A DNA stretch of 64,000 bases from Helopsaltes ochotensis (taxonomy: Eukaryota; Chordata; Aves; Passeriformes; Locustellidae): positions 249,852 through 313,851 of the forward strand of contig VXBM01000779.1 of NCBI GenBank assembly GCA_013400155.1, given 5' to 3'. This document shows, one piece after another, positions 1-11,636 of the stretch. The notes under the pieces were generated by a model that was not told where the DNA came from, did no database searches, and saw only the letters and a program-made list of their open reading frames with translations. Positions within the stretch are counted from its first letter, which is position 1. Every line of letters begins with the position of its first letter. The translations under genes were made by a program, and so were the position numbers.

Positions 1-1130
1 TTTTTGCTGTTTGTTTTTGTTTTGGTTTTTTTTTTTGTTAAAACCACTGGTGTTCTCTCAATATTATTTTCTCTACAAACCCTCCAAGAAGGAACCTCAT
101 GTACGGAGATATTCGGTGTGGGAAGTTCCATTTTTTTGTCAGTGCTGCAGCTTGATTCTCATAATATCAAGTTAATTGATGGTTCCAAGTTAAGTTTTAT
201 GCCAAAACTAAGTCCACTGCATTAAAGGATGGTCCAAAGAAATGCCCTTCCAGCTGGGCTGTCCCTCCTCACCATCAATACCTTTTTTTTTTTTCCATTG
301 TGCACAAGTGAAGACTTAGATCCACCACTCACTGAAAAATTTAGGGGCTGATTTCCCCTTTTTCTCCCAGAAAGAGGAAAGCCAGTCATGACTACCAGTT
401 ACTCCACACTATTTTTACAAGACAGCAATTAGTCCCTGTAATGGAAAAGAAAAATGTTACTAATTCAACCAGTATATTGCATATTAATTACCAAAATTAT
501 TGAAATAAACTTTTAAAATAATATCAAGGAAGTAATTTAAAAAGTTGCTCTGTACATAACACTTTCAGATCCAGAATGAGAAATGTATGTGACTACTAGG
601 GGCCAAAACATGGCACATTTAATTTAAACCCTGGCAGCAAGGGGCAGGTTCCATTGCAGCTGTAATAAATTACATACAAGTGCTACAGAACAATAACAAA
701 AACTGTGAGCCATCCATTTCAGTACCATTTACAAGAAATCAATATCAATACTTAATGCAATACTGGTGAAAAATGAGCAAAGATACAGAAAGCATAATAA
801 ACCAGTAATGAAAGACCTTGCAGTGTTTCACTTTGGAAGAAAAAACTAACTGTCTATATTTTCATGTAGAGGGATATTTCACTGAGGCAATGCGCTGGAG
901 GTATGAGTGTTTTGCAGATCTAAGTTTAAAATAACCTCTTTATTAAATTAAAAAAAAAAAAAAAAGTTCCTTAAACTGCGGATTACTAGCTTAGTAAGGT
1001 TCATACATATGGAAGGGACGTTTCGTCTTCCCGTGGTCCTGAGTGTTTTTCCTGGGATTGGCTCTGATCAAAGATCATTCCTTTGCCCACCTCTCTGAAG
1101 GCACAGGCCACTTGCTTCTCACAAATGCGG
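1..1130. other. AT-rich non-coding block at the left edge
   Basis: The block opens with a T/G-rich simple stretch (about 1-42) and contains a 16-nt A run at 950-965. It is AT-rich and has many stops in all frames. AATAAA-type hexamers occur on both strands (for example TTTATT at 939-944, which is a minus-strand poly(A) signal, and AATAAA near 795 on the plus strand). The texture resembles a vertebrate 3' UTR or intron, but no adjacent coding exon is visible, so strand and function are undecided. Confidence 0.5.
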
Positions 1131-4101
1131 GTGCTCCATTTTGGAGGTGCTGGCTTTAAACATCCTGCCACCGTTGAGCCAAGCAGGAGACTCCATCAGG
1201 TGGCCCCCTTTCCTCCACTGGTTTCACTCTCCTCGGAGAAAAATGTGTTCTAATACCTTTCAGAAAGGATCTGTTGCCAGGTGGAACGTGGGACAAAATA
1301 ATCCTGAAAATAACAAGTGTGAAGTCCCTGAACTGGCGCGAGTGAATTGCCATTTGTCACCACAGGTACCATCCCCATCCACACAATCAGCCCTTTGCTC
1401 TCCATCAACCTAAAAGGCCTTTCAGGAAAGGTTCAGCTCTCCCAGATTCTCCTTTTTCAGCTCTCCTGGATTTTCCTTCAGCTCCCCATGTGCCTCAGAG
1501 GACAGCAAGAATTAAAAAAAAATTGGGGAATTATTGCAACACTAGGTGAATTCTAATATTAAAAATAAATACTACATGCTTTAAAAATAGCAGGAAAAAT
1601 AGTAAGAAATTAATTGCAGTGAATCTACAGATAGGTAGATCATGGATAAATAGACAGACAGATAAAAACTCCTTTTGCCATCACTTTTTAAATCATGACA
1701 TTCTTCCTCAGTAATCCCCCTGGGGTTACTCCATTGTCTGCCACAGCAGATTACCAAAAACATTTTTGGGGCCATCAAACCTCTCCTTTACTATGATTAA
1801 AACAAAATTAACAATTTACCTCCAAAATGGCTCAGAAGCCTTTTGGAACAGATGGACTTCAAAAGCTTCCTGCAATAGAGCATTCAGTCTCTAGTACCTG
1901 ATAACAAAATATGCTGGTATTAACTATAAGAAACAATTTTTCACAATTTCGTATCCCAAACCAAAGTCCTGCTGCACCACTGCCCCATCCAGTAGAGAAT
2001 TCCAGTAATTATATGTGCAGGGAAAAAAACAACCTGACTAATAAAACAAAAATTGATGCTATTCAGACAATAATTTAATTCAACAATAAATAGCTTTGGC
2101 CGACTTGTGCAAATATAAAATGTTCTTCACTGGAATATATCAAGGGTTTGTTTGTGAACACTTTCGAAACTCGAAGCTTGATTTGACAACTTCTTCCTCG
2201 TGAACACAACCACAAAACTCTAGGTTTGAGGCTGAGTTCATCTTTCATTCACACTGAAACAATCTCGCAGGAATTATTGGGTCATCTTATGCAAAGAATA
2301 TGATTTCACGGGGGTTTTTTACCACCAGTAAAATCACGGAATGGACCAAGCAGAAATATTTGACTGCCCTCAGACACATTGAAGCCTTTCACAGAACAAT
2401 AGGAAGATGGGGTTAGTGAAATAATAAACAGGTTTAATTGGGGAAATTAAGGATTCGAGATCTGGTGAAATGTTCTGGTAGAAACTGGTGGAGATCTGGA
2501 GTCCTCTTCAGTCAAAGGAGATGCCTTGGGTGGTTTGCCAGGAGTGCAGACATCTGAGACCATCAGCAAGTGCACCCCATAATCAATCCTATTTTGCTCG
2601 TCAGGATTTGGTGGGAGGTGAGGGGGCCTTGTAGCTCTTGCAGCTGGCGTCAGCACCAGATGCTGAGGGGAAGGTGACAATATTGAGCATGGCTTCTCAG
2701 GCCGTTTTCCAGTTGTTCTTCACCTCAGACAAGTGGCAGAGCTCTTCCAATAGGAACAAAAATAATCCCACGCATGATGTGGCAGTGAGAGCTCCTCACC
2801 AACAACCACATGTGAGGATTTGCCATCTACTGCATGGTGCACACGATTTCATTTTCTTACCTGGGTAGGATGCAGTATTTCCCCACATCAGGGCGATTTC
2901 AAAGCAGAATTTAGTTTATTTCTGTTCTGTTTTGGTTCTTTTGTTTTCCATTAGGAAGTGTGAACTTGTCTTCTGGCGCCACAGAACAGCTCAAGGAAGA
3001 ATAAATCAAGTGTATGTTTGTGTGTATATGATTTTCAGTATATGAAAAGAGCAAGTGAGGTGCCCTTTTGGACTCAGATAACATTTTGGGGTCTGTTCAT
3101 GTAGTTCCACCGGTTTGAAAGTGGCACCTGACTCGACGAGATGGAGAACGAGGTCACTCAGAGGGGAACTTTTTGTACTTGTTCATCCATCACAGCCCAG
3201 CACAGTGCTGGGGCCAGGGTTTCTGTGGAATAGCAGATGGGAATGGAGAGCAGAAGGGCTGTGGAGTGCTTTTGAGGCCACACCTGCCACTCAGGTGGTT
3301 CAAAAAACCAAATTTTTCCCCAAGGACCAAGGCTCCAACAGGAGGGAACCTCAGGGTCAGCCCCTACTTTTACCAACCCTGCTAGTATCAGCTATAGGTA
3401 TCCTTTTCCAAAAATTTCCCAGATAAAGGGTACAAGAAACCCATTTATGGATTAAGATAAGAGTGCCACCTACTACAGAAGGTTTTGCATTAGAGGCCTG
3501 TGTTGAGGAGCAGTTGCCACAGAAGGATTGTGGTACTGACAGATGGCATCCAGCCCTCCTCAGATGGTAGCAGGGTTCTGTCCACAGCACTTACAGCTGT
3601 GTAAAAGTCAGTGGGAGTCTGGATTATGTGCAAAATTAACAATCATTGGGGAATGCAAATATTCTCAACATTACTTCCACTAATCAGCTTTTGAACATAC
3701 CCCCTCTCTGGGAGGAAATCAATTTTTTTGCAAGTAATACAAGGGATTCCTATTACATGTTGTGAGTTAAGTCTAACTGATTAATCCCCTAAGTGAAATT
3801 CCTGTCTTTGAATTAATTCAATGCTTTCTGCTGCCATTCAGTGGTTTGCCTGAGGACATCACATTTATTTGCTCACTCCTACCTGCCTAGGCACACCCAC
3901 TCAGTGCTATAATGCCCTTATCAGTTAAATGGATGCTATCTTCTTATAATTACAAGAAAAGTATTGCAGAAAACTCTTTAGATCTGTTTCTCATCACTGA
4001 GTCCAAGACTGTAATTTAAATATGACTCTAGGTGAGCATCACCAGAAAGAGCTGAATCCCACTGAAGCTAATGAGTCTTGGTACTGATTTCAGGAGCCTT
4101 A
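1131..4101. other. Unique non-coding sequence
   Basis: I recognise no gene here. Short open frames on both strands have no family-like features. A small GATA/AGAC-type simple repeat lies at about 1,627-1,669. Around 2,040-2,450 the sequence is AT-rich with intact CpGs and could be partly conserved. The stretch 3,600-3,630 and the end of the block (4,050-4,100) contain phrases like 'aagtcagtgggagtctgg', reminiscent of ancient amniote repeat tails, but these are too diverged to assign. Confidence 0.5.
1627..1669. repeat. Degenerate GATA/AGAC microsatellite
   Basis: Tetranucleotide-like units (ATAG, GATA, GACA) recur across about 40 bp, with imperfect phase. Confidence 0.5.
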
Positions 4102-4189
4102 TAGTTTAGACCTTAATGAAATGATTTCTTTTTTCCCCTTGAATCGCCTTGCAAAAGTGATTCTCGACTTTTTATTGCCAAGGAGAGGC
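4102..4189 (+). repeat. 88-bp duplicated segment, copy A
   Basis: This segment matches 5,368-5,455 without gaps, with about 9 mismatches (roughly 90% identity) by eye. Similarity falls off quickly outside: a few weakly alignable bases precede it (ACTGAT...), and diverged CAGAG/TCCAGAG phrases follow. It encodes no plausible peptide. It could be a local duplication or two copies of an interspersed repeat not recognised here. Confidence 0.85.
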
Positions 4190-4239
4190 TTTGGGGAAAG
4201 GGAGAAGTTCCATACCCAGTAGATGGTGCTGTAATCAAA

Positions 4240-4430
4240 TCCTAAAACCTGTTACTCCAGAGCCACCCTGCTACGGGTGTCACGGCAAATTTCTGCAATT
4301 AATAAAGCAAGTGTGTTTATTTTAGACACGTGTCGCTGTGCTTAAAACACGCTTATTAATCTGCAGCAGTAATTGCCGAGGCAGTCTGCTGAAACAATCC
4401 CAAGGAATGCGTGGTGTGGATTTTCCATGT
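4240..4430. promoter_or_regulatory. Candidate conserved non-coding element with E-box palindrome
   Basis: Directly visible are a perfect 10-bp palindrome GACACGTGTC at 4,325-4,334 (a CACGTG E-box core), nearby TTAATAAA and TTATTAAT motifs, and retained CpGs in an AT-rich context. CACGTG is the canonical binding core for several bHLH factors. A regulatory role is inference and no conservation test was possible. Confidence 0.3.
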
Positions 4431-5367
4431 CTTGCAGAATAAAGGGGTTGGGGATTTTTCCTCGCCTCTCTCGGGCTCCGTGGTCCAGGACTGTGAGATC
4501 ACTTGGCTCCAGCACAGGGAGGACAAATCTCTCATTTTGGGGAAGCAAAGCAAAACCCCTCCATCTGCACTGTCTTGTGCCTTCCAGCTCCGGGTCAGAT
4601 TTCACAGAGGCAGAAATGTGATCAGTTGATAAGACAGGAAAGGAATATCATTTCCCAAGTGAATAAATTGTAAGTATTTTGTTCTAGGAAAAAAAAAAAA
4701 AATCTTTGGATTTCTTTCAAACTCTTTGACTGTGTTGCCACAGTCCTGCACCACCTGCACTTGCATATCTGATCCTCAAATTCCCCTATTTTGTAACTGG
4801 AACTGAACACAATGTGTCCTGAGATCAGCCTTCACTTTTCTCCTCCACACAATCTCCATTAAAGCTCGTTGCTGTTGATAACCTTTGATCTCCTCTCCAT
4901 TTCTGCTTAACTCCTGAACGGTGCGCACACCTAGCTGATATTGCCAGCTCTCCCAGGGAGGGAAGGCATCCTCTTTGTGGGCATGCCTAGGAGAATAAAC
5001 CTCTCCCAAGGAGCTGCAGATAACTCAGCACTGGGGGGACGGGTGCCTCGATGGCACAGAGGGTGACGCTGCAGAGAGCCAGGGACCAGAGGGGGCTGGC
5101 AGAACACCACGGGGGCACCTGCTGGGCCTTTGGAGGATTCGGTTCAATGTGTAGATTTTTTAGTTTGACCTGAAAGTCACTTTGGGCAGATGCCCTTTCT
5201 AATGGCAGCAGCACCTCTGCACAACTTTCCTTGATTTTTAGGATATTCCAAACACAGAAGGAGATTTTCATATGATAAAATACCTTACAGGCTCTTACTC
5301 TTCATTGCCACTCTGAACCATCTGGAATGGTCAGGAAAAGCTGCAGAAGGACTGATCAAGACCCTTC
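4431..5367. other. Unique non-coding sequence
   Basis: No recognised gene or repeat. It contains a 14-nt A run at about 4,688-4,701 and a moderately GC-rich part at about 5,000-5,140. Open frames here are short and overlap each other on both strands, as expected by chance. Confidence 0.5.
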
Positions 5368-5455
5368 GAGTTTAGACCTTAATGAAATGATTTATTTTTT
5401 CCCCTTGAATCGTCTTGTGAAAGTGGTTCTCACCTTTTTACTGCCAAGGAGAGGC
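5368..5455 (+). repeat. 88-bp duplicated segment, copy B
   Basis: This is the second copy of the segment at 4,102-4,189, in direct orientation with an offset of 1,266 bp. Most differences are transitions. The two copies begin at a shared TTTAGACC and end at a shared CAAGGAGAGGC, after which the sequences differ. Confidence 0.85.
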
Positions 5456-8400
5456 AGCTCTGGAATCTGGCATCAGCTCTGGAGCTCTGCACCCCACAGA
5501 AATCAAAGCACTTCTAAACCCAGTCCTCACTCACTCCAGAGGCAAATTTAATAAAACCCTTGGTAAATAATATGCTCATGGATGTTACGTGCCTTCATAT
5601 GTGGACAGTTGAAGTCTAAACCAAAACAACAACAGCAAAAAATTCCTATAAATCATGCTTCCTGTAGTCTTCACTTATGCAGAGGTTTGCAGCAAAGATT
5701 CCTTGGGCTACAGAATTTCATTTAACACACAGCATGGCTTTTAAATAAGAAATACAGCAGGAGGAATTTATACACTTCTCAGAGCATGGAAGCCCCTTCC
5801 CAGAATTATTAATGTGACAATAGCCACACACTCAGGGCCACAGTCCAGCCTTGAGTACACACGTGTTTCTGCACTGAAGTTAGCAAAAGCTGCACAAATA
5901 TATCCCAGGAAAGACTTTGCCCCATCATAAATTTTTCAGAAAATGTAATTATTATGTATGATAATTTTAGCTAATGAATACATTTGTATGACTCATTCAT
6001 TATGTATCAGTCATTTATAAGGTGTTCACAGCATGTTTTATTAATTATTATTAAAACCTTGGATTTATTTTAATTCATATTTCATCAGGGTTACCACTTT
6101 GAAATGCCACGGACTTTCTTTTGAACTAATCTCAGCCTTGATTTCTGCTTCTGCGAGGCTCCAGCCCTGTTTATATAGAAAACAAGAGGAGGATTTCCAA
6201 ATATTTCAAACTCCAGATCAGGTCAGTTGTACACTAAAGATCTTAAGAGACCATTGGCCTATATCAGGTGTATAAATAATCTGTAACATGAAAAGAAGGA
6301 GTGAAACTGCCCCGAAGAATCACAGAGCTTTTCCCTCTCCACGTCCATGGGAATGACCCGAGCTGGTCCCTGGGGTGGGGAGTGGGGCAGGAGCCATCTC
6401 TTCTGTCCTGTACCTGTGCAAGCCCTGGAGGAGGAGGATCCTTACCCAGAGCTGTGGCTATTATCAGGTCACTGCCTTCTTTCATTGTTCTACACAAGGA
6501 TCTGCTTCCCCTCCCTGGCTTCTCTCATGTTTTCCTGCTGGCTATTCTCCTGCAGCATTCTGCTGTTGTAAATAAAGCAAACACCATGCCCTATAAGACT
6601 TGTGTCTTCCCTTGGGAGATTTTATGGCATGCAGACACTGAAAAAAAAAAAATTAACAAACCAACTCCTACTTTTAATGAACATTTTTTTCCTTTACAAA
6701 TACCACGTGGATACAGCCTTATTCCTCCCTATCACCAGTTTTGGGGCAGACCAAGACAAAAAGTTAAGAAATGGGGGAAAAGGAAATCCCAAGTCTTTGG
6801 CACCAGGAGCTTCTGTCTTTGGCTAGAAGCAGCACGAACAGTTTTCATAGAGATCAGTGATATAAAATTGCATATTGGGGGGGAAAAAAGTAGACACAAC
6901 TTGCAAAATGATGGAGCAAACCTTTGGGAGTGCAACTCCAAATCTGGGGACACAACCAAGAGTTAAACCTCAGAAAGGGCAGGACCTAGACAGAAGTCTT
7001 GAGGAGAAAAATTATTTTAATTTCCAAAGACTTCTAAAAAACCACCAACTATTGAACTACTGCAAAAACAGGAGACACACAGAGACTGAATTTGGCCGTC
7101 TGCAAAGCAGACTGCAAGAACGGGCTGCCCTTTTAGCCATTACCCCTAGAAAAAGAAGGGATAAAGGATGCTGGGCTGGTAAAAGTCCCAGAGCTGGAAA
7201 AGAACACAAGAAGCAACATAGATCAGATTTTTTTAATCCTAGTTTACTTGATTTCTTCCAGACATGCCATTGCAGGGCTCACAGGGCCTGGGCCCGAGAG
7301 AGAGACCCTTAAAAATGAAGAGGTTTCCTTCCATTCCAGTAAACTTTCTTAAGACCCACTTTCCATTTCACTTCCACTGGTGCTGCCTGTGCAGAATCTC
7401 AGCTGTAACGGGGAGGAGCTTCAGACAGTTGTCACCATCCACAAAAAAAAAATTGCGAAATATACCTTGCAAAAAGACCAGCTCATTATTAAAGCTATTT
7501 TCCTTTCAACACCCCGATTTCCAACAAATATTGAAAAATGTCACAGATGTTCTTCATTTTTTACACTCAAGCCGCTTCAAAAAAAACCCAAACTTTTTTG
7601 GTTTTTTGCAGGCAAAATGAGCAAGTGCATTTGCTCACCACATTTATGTGCTGAAATGCAATTCAAGCTGAATTTTTCCAGATAAATTACAAATTTTGGA
7701 GAAAAAGAGGTTTTCTGTTTGGAGCCCTAATGCAGTTTATTTAAGAGTGGCCCAACAGTATTGCTGTGCCTTCAACCCATTATTCCTGAGGTGCAGAAAT
7801 GCCTGGTTCCAAATGTAGCAAAATGAAAAATTACAGAGCCTGTCTAACAAATCAAAAATAAATGAAGTAACAACATAAAGGTAAATTTACTGTTATTTAT
7901 AATTTACCATTTTTACCTTGTTTTCAATTGTCTCTTAGTCCTCTTCATTCGAGGAGCCCATTACATTTTATTATGCTAAACCCTATCTTCTGTCACATAA
8001 ATTACAGTTAAAGATCTTAATATTAAAGCCTCTTAGCTCCCAGACCATATTTCAGGCTTTGTTCAAACCAGACATTAATGCTGAAATTGAACACAGATCA
8101 CTTTGTCATCATTACCTATGATCTCAAAAGTATAATACAATCTTTGGTATATATGGCACAAAAATGCTTCTTTGTATAATACTGAATTATGGAGATATAT
8201 TGATATTCTTAATATTTTGACAAAACAATAAAACTAAATATGTTAGCTCTTTAGCAGATACCAGCATACCAGCCCAGCCATTATAACAATAGTTGCTGAG
8301 GTAAAGGTTTATTTATTCCAGGTAAAACAGGGAATTAATCATGGGGTTATTTTAATCCTAAGTTTTCCCTGGTATAATTTTGCCTTCCTGCTGGCTGCTG

Positions 8401-8683
8401 CAGGAACTCTCTTGCCAGTGTTCATCATCATCGTCTGCCTGGGCTCACACTATGCACCTTTGTTGCAGGAACAATATTCTCTTTTCTGTGGTCGTGCCTC
8501 CAGCAAGGAGAAACACGGGTGCAGACTGTCTTTCATCTCATTGTGTGCCTTTTACTCCTGCCCTGGGATTACCCTAAAAGAGGTGTCCACGAGCCTGGAT
8601 GGGGCTCTGGGCTCTGCACAGGGATGGAGGAGGGAGCCCAGCAACAATCCGCTCCTGCTTTGTGCCTGAAACCTGTGCTGTTG

Positions 8684-8706
8684 TCATTATTATTATTATT
8701 ATTAAT
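8684..8706. repeat. (ATT)n microsatellite
   Basis: About six ATT units in tandem. Confidence 0.8.
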
Positions 8707-10043
8707 TTCATACAGGCAGAGCCCCGTGTTTGGTGCTTACCCATCACTCTCAGACCTTTACAGACACGTGCACCCTGGCCCAAATTCTGTTTCTAGCTAT
8801 TATCACCTCAATATTACCACCTATTATAACCCAAATGAATCTGCACGAGGCTGAGGACAAAATATTGCATTTTGCAAGAGTTAGTCCTATTCACGAGTGA
8901 GAGGATCTTCCGCAGGGCATTTTTACAAGGCTTCCCCTGCATATCTCCTCCAGTCAATTAAAAGCCTTGGATGATTTCTTCATGCCTGGGAAATTAAAAA
9001 TCCCCTGCTGTTTGTAGCACCCTGGCCAGGATCTCCCCCCACCCCGCCACTGCAGCAGTGAGAGGGGCAGCCCTCAAAAAGCTCCTCCCAAGAGAAAATT
9101 TCACCTCTGGTTGTTCTTCATCTTTTGGACTGCCCACAACCTGCTCCACTTATCCAGTTACTCCTGATCCATCCCTCTGAGAGGGCAGGGAAGCCACCAG
9201 GTATTTTTTACCTGCAGCCTGGCTGGGTTTGAGACAGAGGAGATGCTTCTCCTCAATGACTGCTTTTGCCAGCTCACAGATCGTACAAAAAGCAAAGCTC
9301 TGTGTAAAAGAGGTCAGGCTGACCTGTCTCAGTACAAATGCACAGAAAAGTTGAATTCACAGCTGTCCAAATGTAAGGAAACTTCCCCCAAAAACTGCTC
9401 TGTGCAAGTGCTCTCTGGTACATACAGATGAATATTTCTCCACTGGAACACATCCTGCAATGCTTAAAAATATCTCTGTCCACTTGTATTAGAGTTTGGG
9501 GTATTGCAACGTCTTTCATTATAAAGAGAGGGTTATTTTTTTAATATATACCTTTTCATTACATCTAGGAGTAAGGTCATGAGTTCTTCTCATGATGGAG
9601 GTATAAATATTACATTGTATGGCTGAAATAGTCTGCCTCCGTTCCTGGAGAATACCCTTGGGTAAAATAGTGTGTCAGGGCAGCTGATTGCCTGCTCATT
9701 TCAGTTTGCTTACTTTTTACAAATAAATTACCAGACAAATGAATAAAAAGAGAGCGTTAACTTCAGACAATCAGATTCATAATGCAGCCCCATTATGGCT
9801 TCAGAGCCTTTAAGGCTAAATTAGAGTTATTTCTGAAATTAGCTAATCGGGGGTTGTGGCTCATTTCTTTCCTCCCGGAAAGGGTGGGGGGAATCTTGGA
9901 GTGACAGCAAGAACAGAAGATGCAGGAGAAATGGGGTTTGCTCCCAGTTTTCCTGCAGGAAGCTGGACAAGCTACTCATGCCCAGGTCAGAATTCCTCTC
10001 AGCTGCCCTGGGGCGTGGGGAGCCATCCCAGGTGGCTTTGAAG

Positions 10044-10090
10044 GGATGATGTGTCACTGTGCCACTGTGTCACTGTGCCTCTGTGTCACC
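10044..10090. repeat. Short CACTGTG-type minisatellite
   Basis: Imperfect tandem units of about 16 bp built from ACTGTGTCACTGTGCC, with roughly two and a half copies. Confidence 0.7.
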
Positions 10091-10527
10091 CGTGCGCACA
10101 GGCTTCAGCACACCCACACCTGGACACACTCAAACCCCTTTTCTCCTACCTTTGCCTTCATTATCTCTTCAATTTTTGCCCCCTCCTTGGCACAAGCAAT
10201 GGTTACTCTGCATACAACGCTGAATGCCATCGAGTCGTTTCAAGCATGAACCAAACTGTGGAGATTCTGTTTAAATTTTTTCTCTTTTTCTCTCTCTGTT
10301 TTTCACATTCATAATATTCTGGAGGTGCCACTTACTGGTAGATTTTCAAGTATTCCCTTTTTTGATAATTTTTACATCCTGTTATTATCCTAGAAGTGCT
10401 AAATGATAATGATTCATCTGTTCATTTCAGTAGATACACATTTGTTTGCTGAATGGTTTTTAACCAGGAGCCGTTAATTATATAAGATAATTTTGTGTAA
10501 GTGTTGGCCTTAAAAAATAAACTCTCT

Positions 10528-10558
10528 CTTGCTTATGGTGTTTTACCCCATAAGCAAG
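10528..10558. repeat. Perfect 11-bp inverted repeat (hairpin)
   Basis: CTTGCTTATGG at 10,528-10,538 is the exact reverse complement of CCATAAGCAAG at 10,548-10,558, with a 9-nt spacer. No T run makes it terminator-like, and terminators of that kind are not expected in a vertebrate genome. Confidence 0.85.
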
Positions 10559-11404
10559 TATTTGGATTTGATTTTTTAAATTTTTTTTTTTTTTACTTTT
10601 GTTTTGTTACTTCTTGTTCACAAGTGAACCAAGTGATTGATTCATTTGCGTGAATGAAAAATGCATCATAATTGCTGCAGTCTGTCCAGCCTGAATTATT
10701 TGCTGCTGGCATGGGCACAAGTAAATAACACCTCATCTGTTTACTGCTCTGCTCAACCCTGCCAGTGGAACCAGGGGCTGACAAAAGAGAGAGGAAATCC
10801 GCAGTTTGCAGGGAGGTGGCAAACAGCAATTACGTGTCCAAAAAAGGGAGCTCAGGCGAATTTCGCCTGGCACTCTGTAAGGCTGATAAAAGCAGAGTTT
10901 GCCTTCTCAGCCTGATTTAAAATTGGGAAGGCTCTGAGGGGGTGTGAGAGGGAGAGAAGGAGGGTTATGCCTGCACTGCGAGGAGTCAGGTGTCTTTTCC
11001 GGTGGGATCCTCCAGCCTGCAGTGCTCAAATGTGGAAAGGAGCAAAGCACAAGGGGAGCTTCAGGCTTTGAGACATGGACCTCTTTGGGAACCAGCCCTG
11101 GAATGGTTTTCCCTTGCTTGTCTCTTCCCCAAGGCTGGGGATCCTTGCTCTGTGATGCATGAAGTGCTCCCATGCATGGTGAGGAGGTTGTTTTTATTTT
11201 GATTTTTTTTTTGTCTTAAACAATGTCAGTTCTCACGTTTATATGGAGAAGACCACAAATCTTTACAGAATACCTTTACTGTTTCTGTAAATATTTATGC
11301 ACAGCATCTCTTTGTGTCTCCTGGTCTTTTGGTGCAAGTCCTTCTTCCCCAATGGAGAATCTTTCTACCATGAAGGTGAGCTTAAGAAAAGCTGGGATTT
11401 TTAA

Positions 11405-11636
11405 CAGAATCAGAAAGGTTAAGGGACCTTAACACTCATCCAGTGCCACCCCTGCCATGAGCAGGGACACCTTCCACTATCCCAGGGTGCTCCAAACCCC
11501 ATCCAACCAGGCCTTGGGCACTGCCAGGGATCCAGGGGCAGCCACAGCTTCCCTGGGCACCCTGTGCCACTGTCCCACCACCTTCACAGGGAAGAATTTC
11601 TTAACATTTGATCTAAATATACACCCTGTCAGTTAA
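11405..11636 (-). mobile_element. CR1 LINE 3' fragment
   Basis: On the minus strand this reads as the tail of an avian CR1 retrotransposon: 'AAGAATTTCTTAACATTTGA' side, then the CACAGGGTGCCC and CCTGGATCCCTGG blocks, then the TTAAGGTCCCTTAACC end near the lower coordinate. Only the terminal region of the LINE is present, so the element is 5' truncated and has no reverse-transcriptase sequence. It is clearly decayed: the terminal ATTCTRTG units are reduced to a single poor copy. Confidence 0.9.

Larger units (their letters stand above)
5456..11404. other. Unique non-coding sequence with local AT-rich blocks
   Basis: No coding gene is recognised. AT-rich blocks at 5,930-6,080 and 7,680-8,370 have repeated TAATTA/TTATTAAT-like cores and may be conserved. 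A stop-free frame of about 225 codons (6,292-6,966, plus) has no recognisable domain. Smaller features are a (TTA)n run, a GTGTCACTGTG-type minisatellite and a hairpin, listed separately. The stretch 9,530-9,850 is again AT-rich and enhancer-like. Confidence 0.5.
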
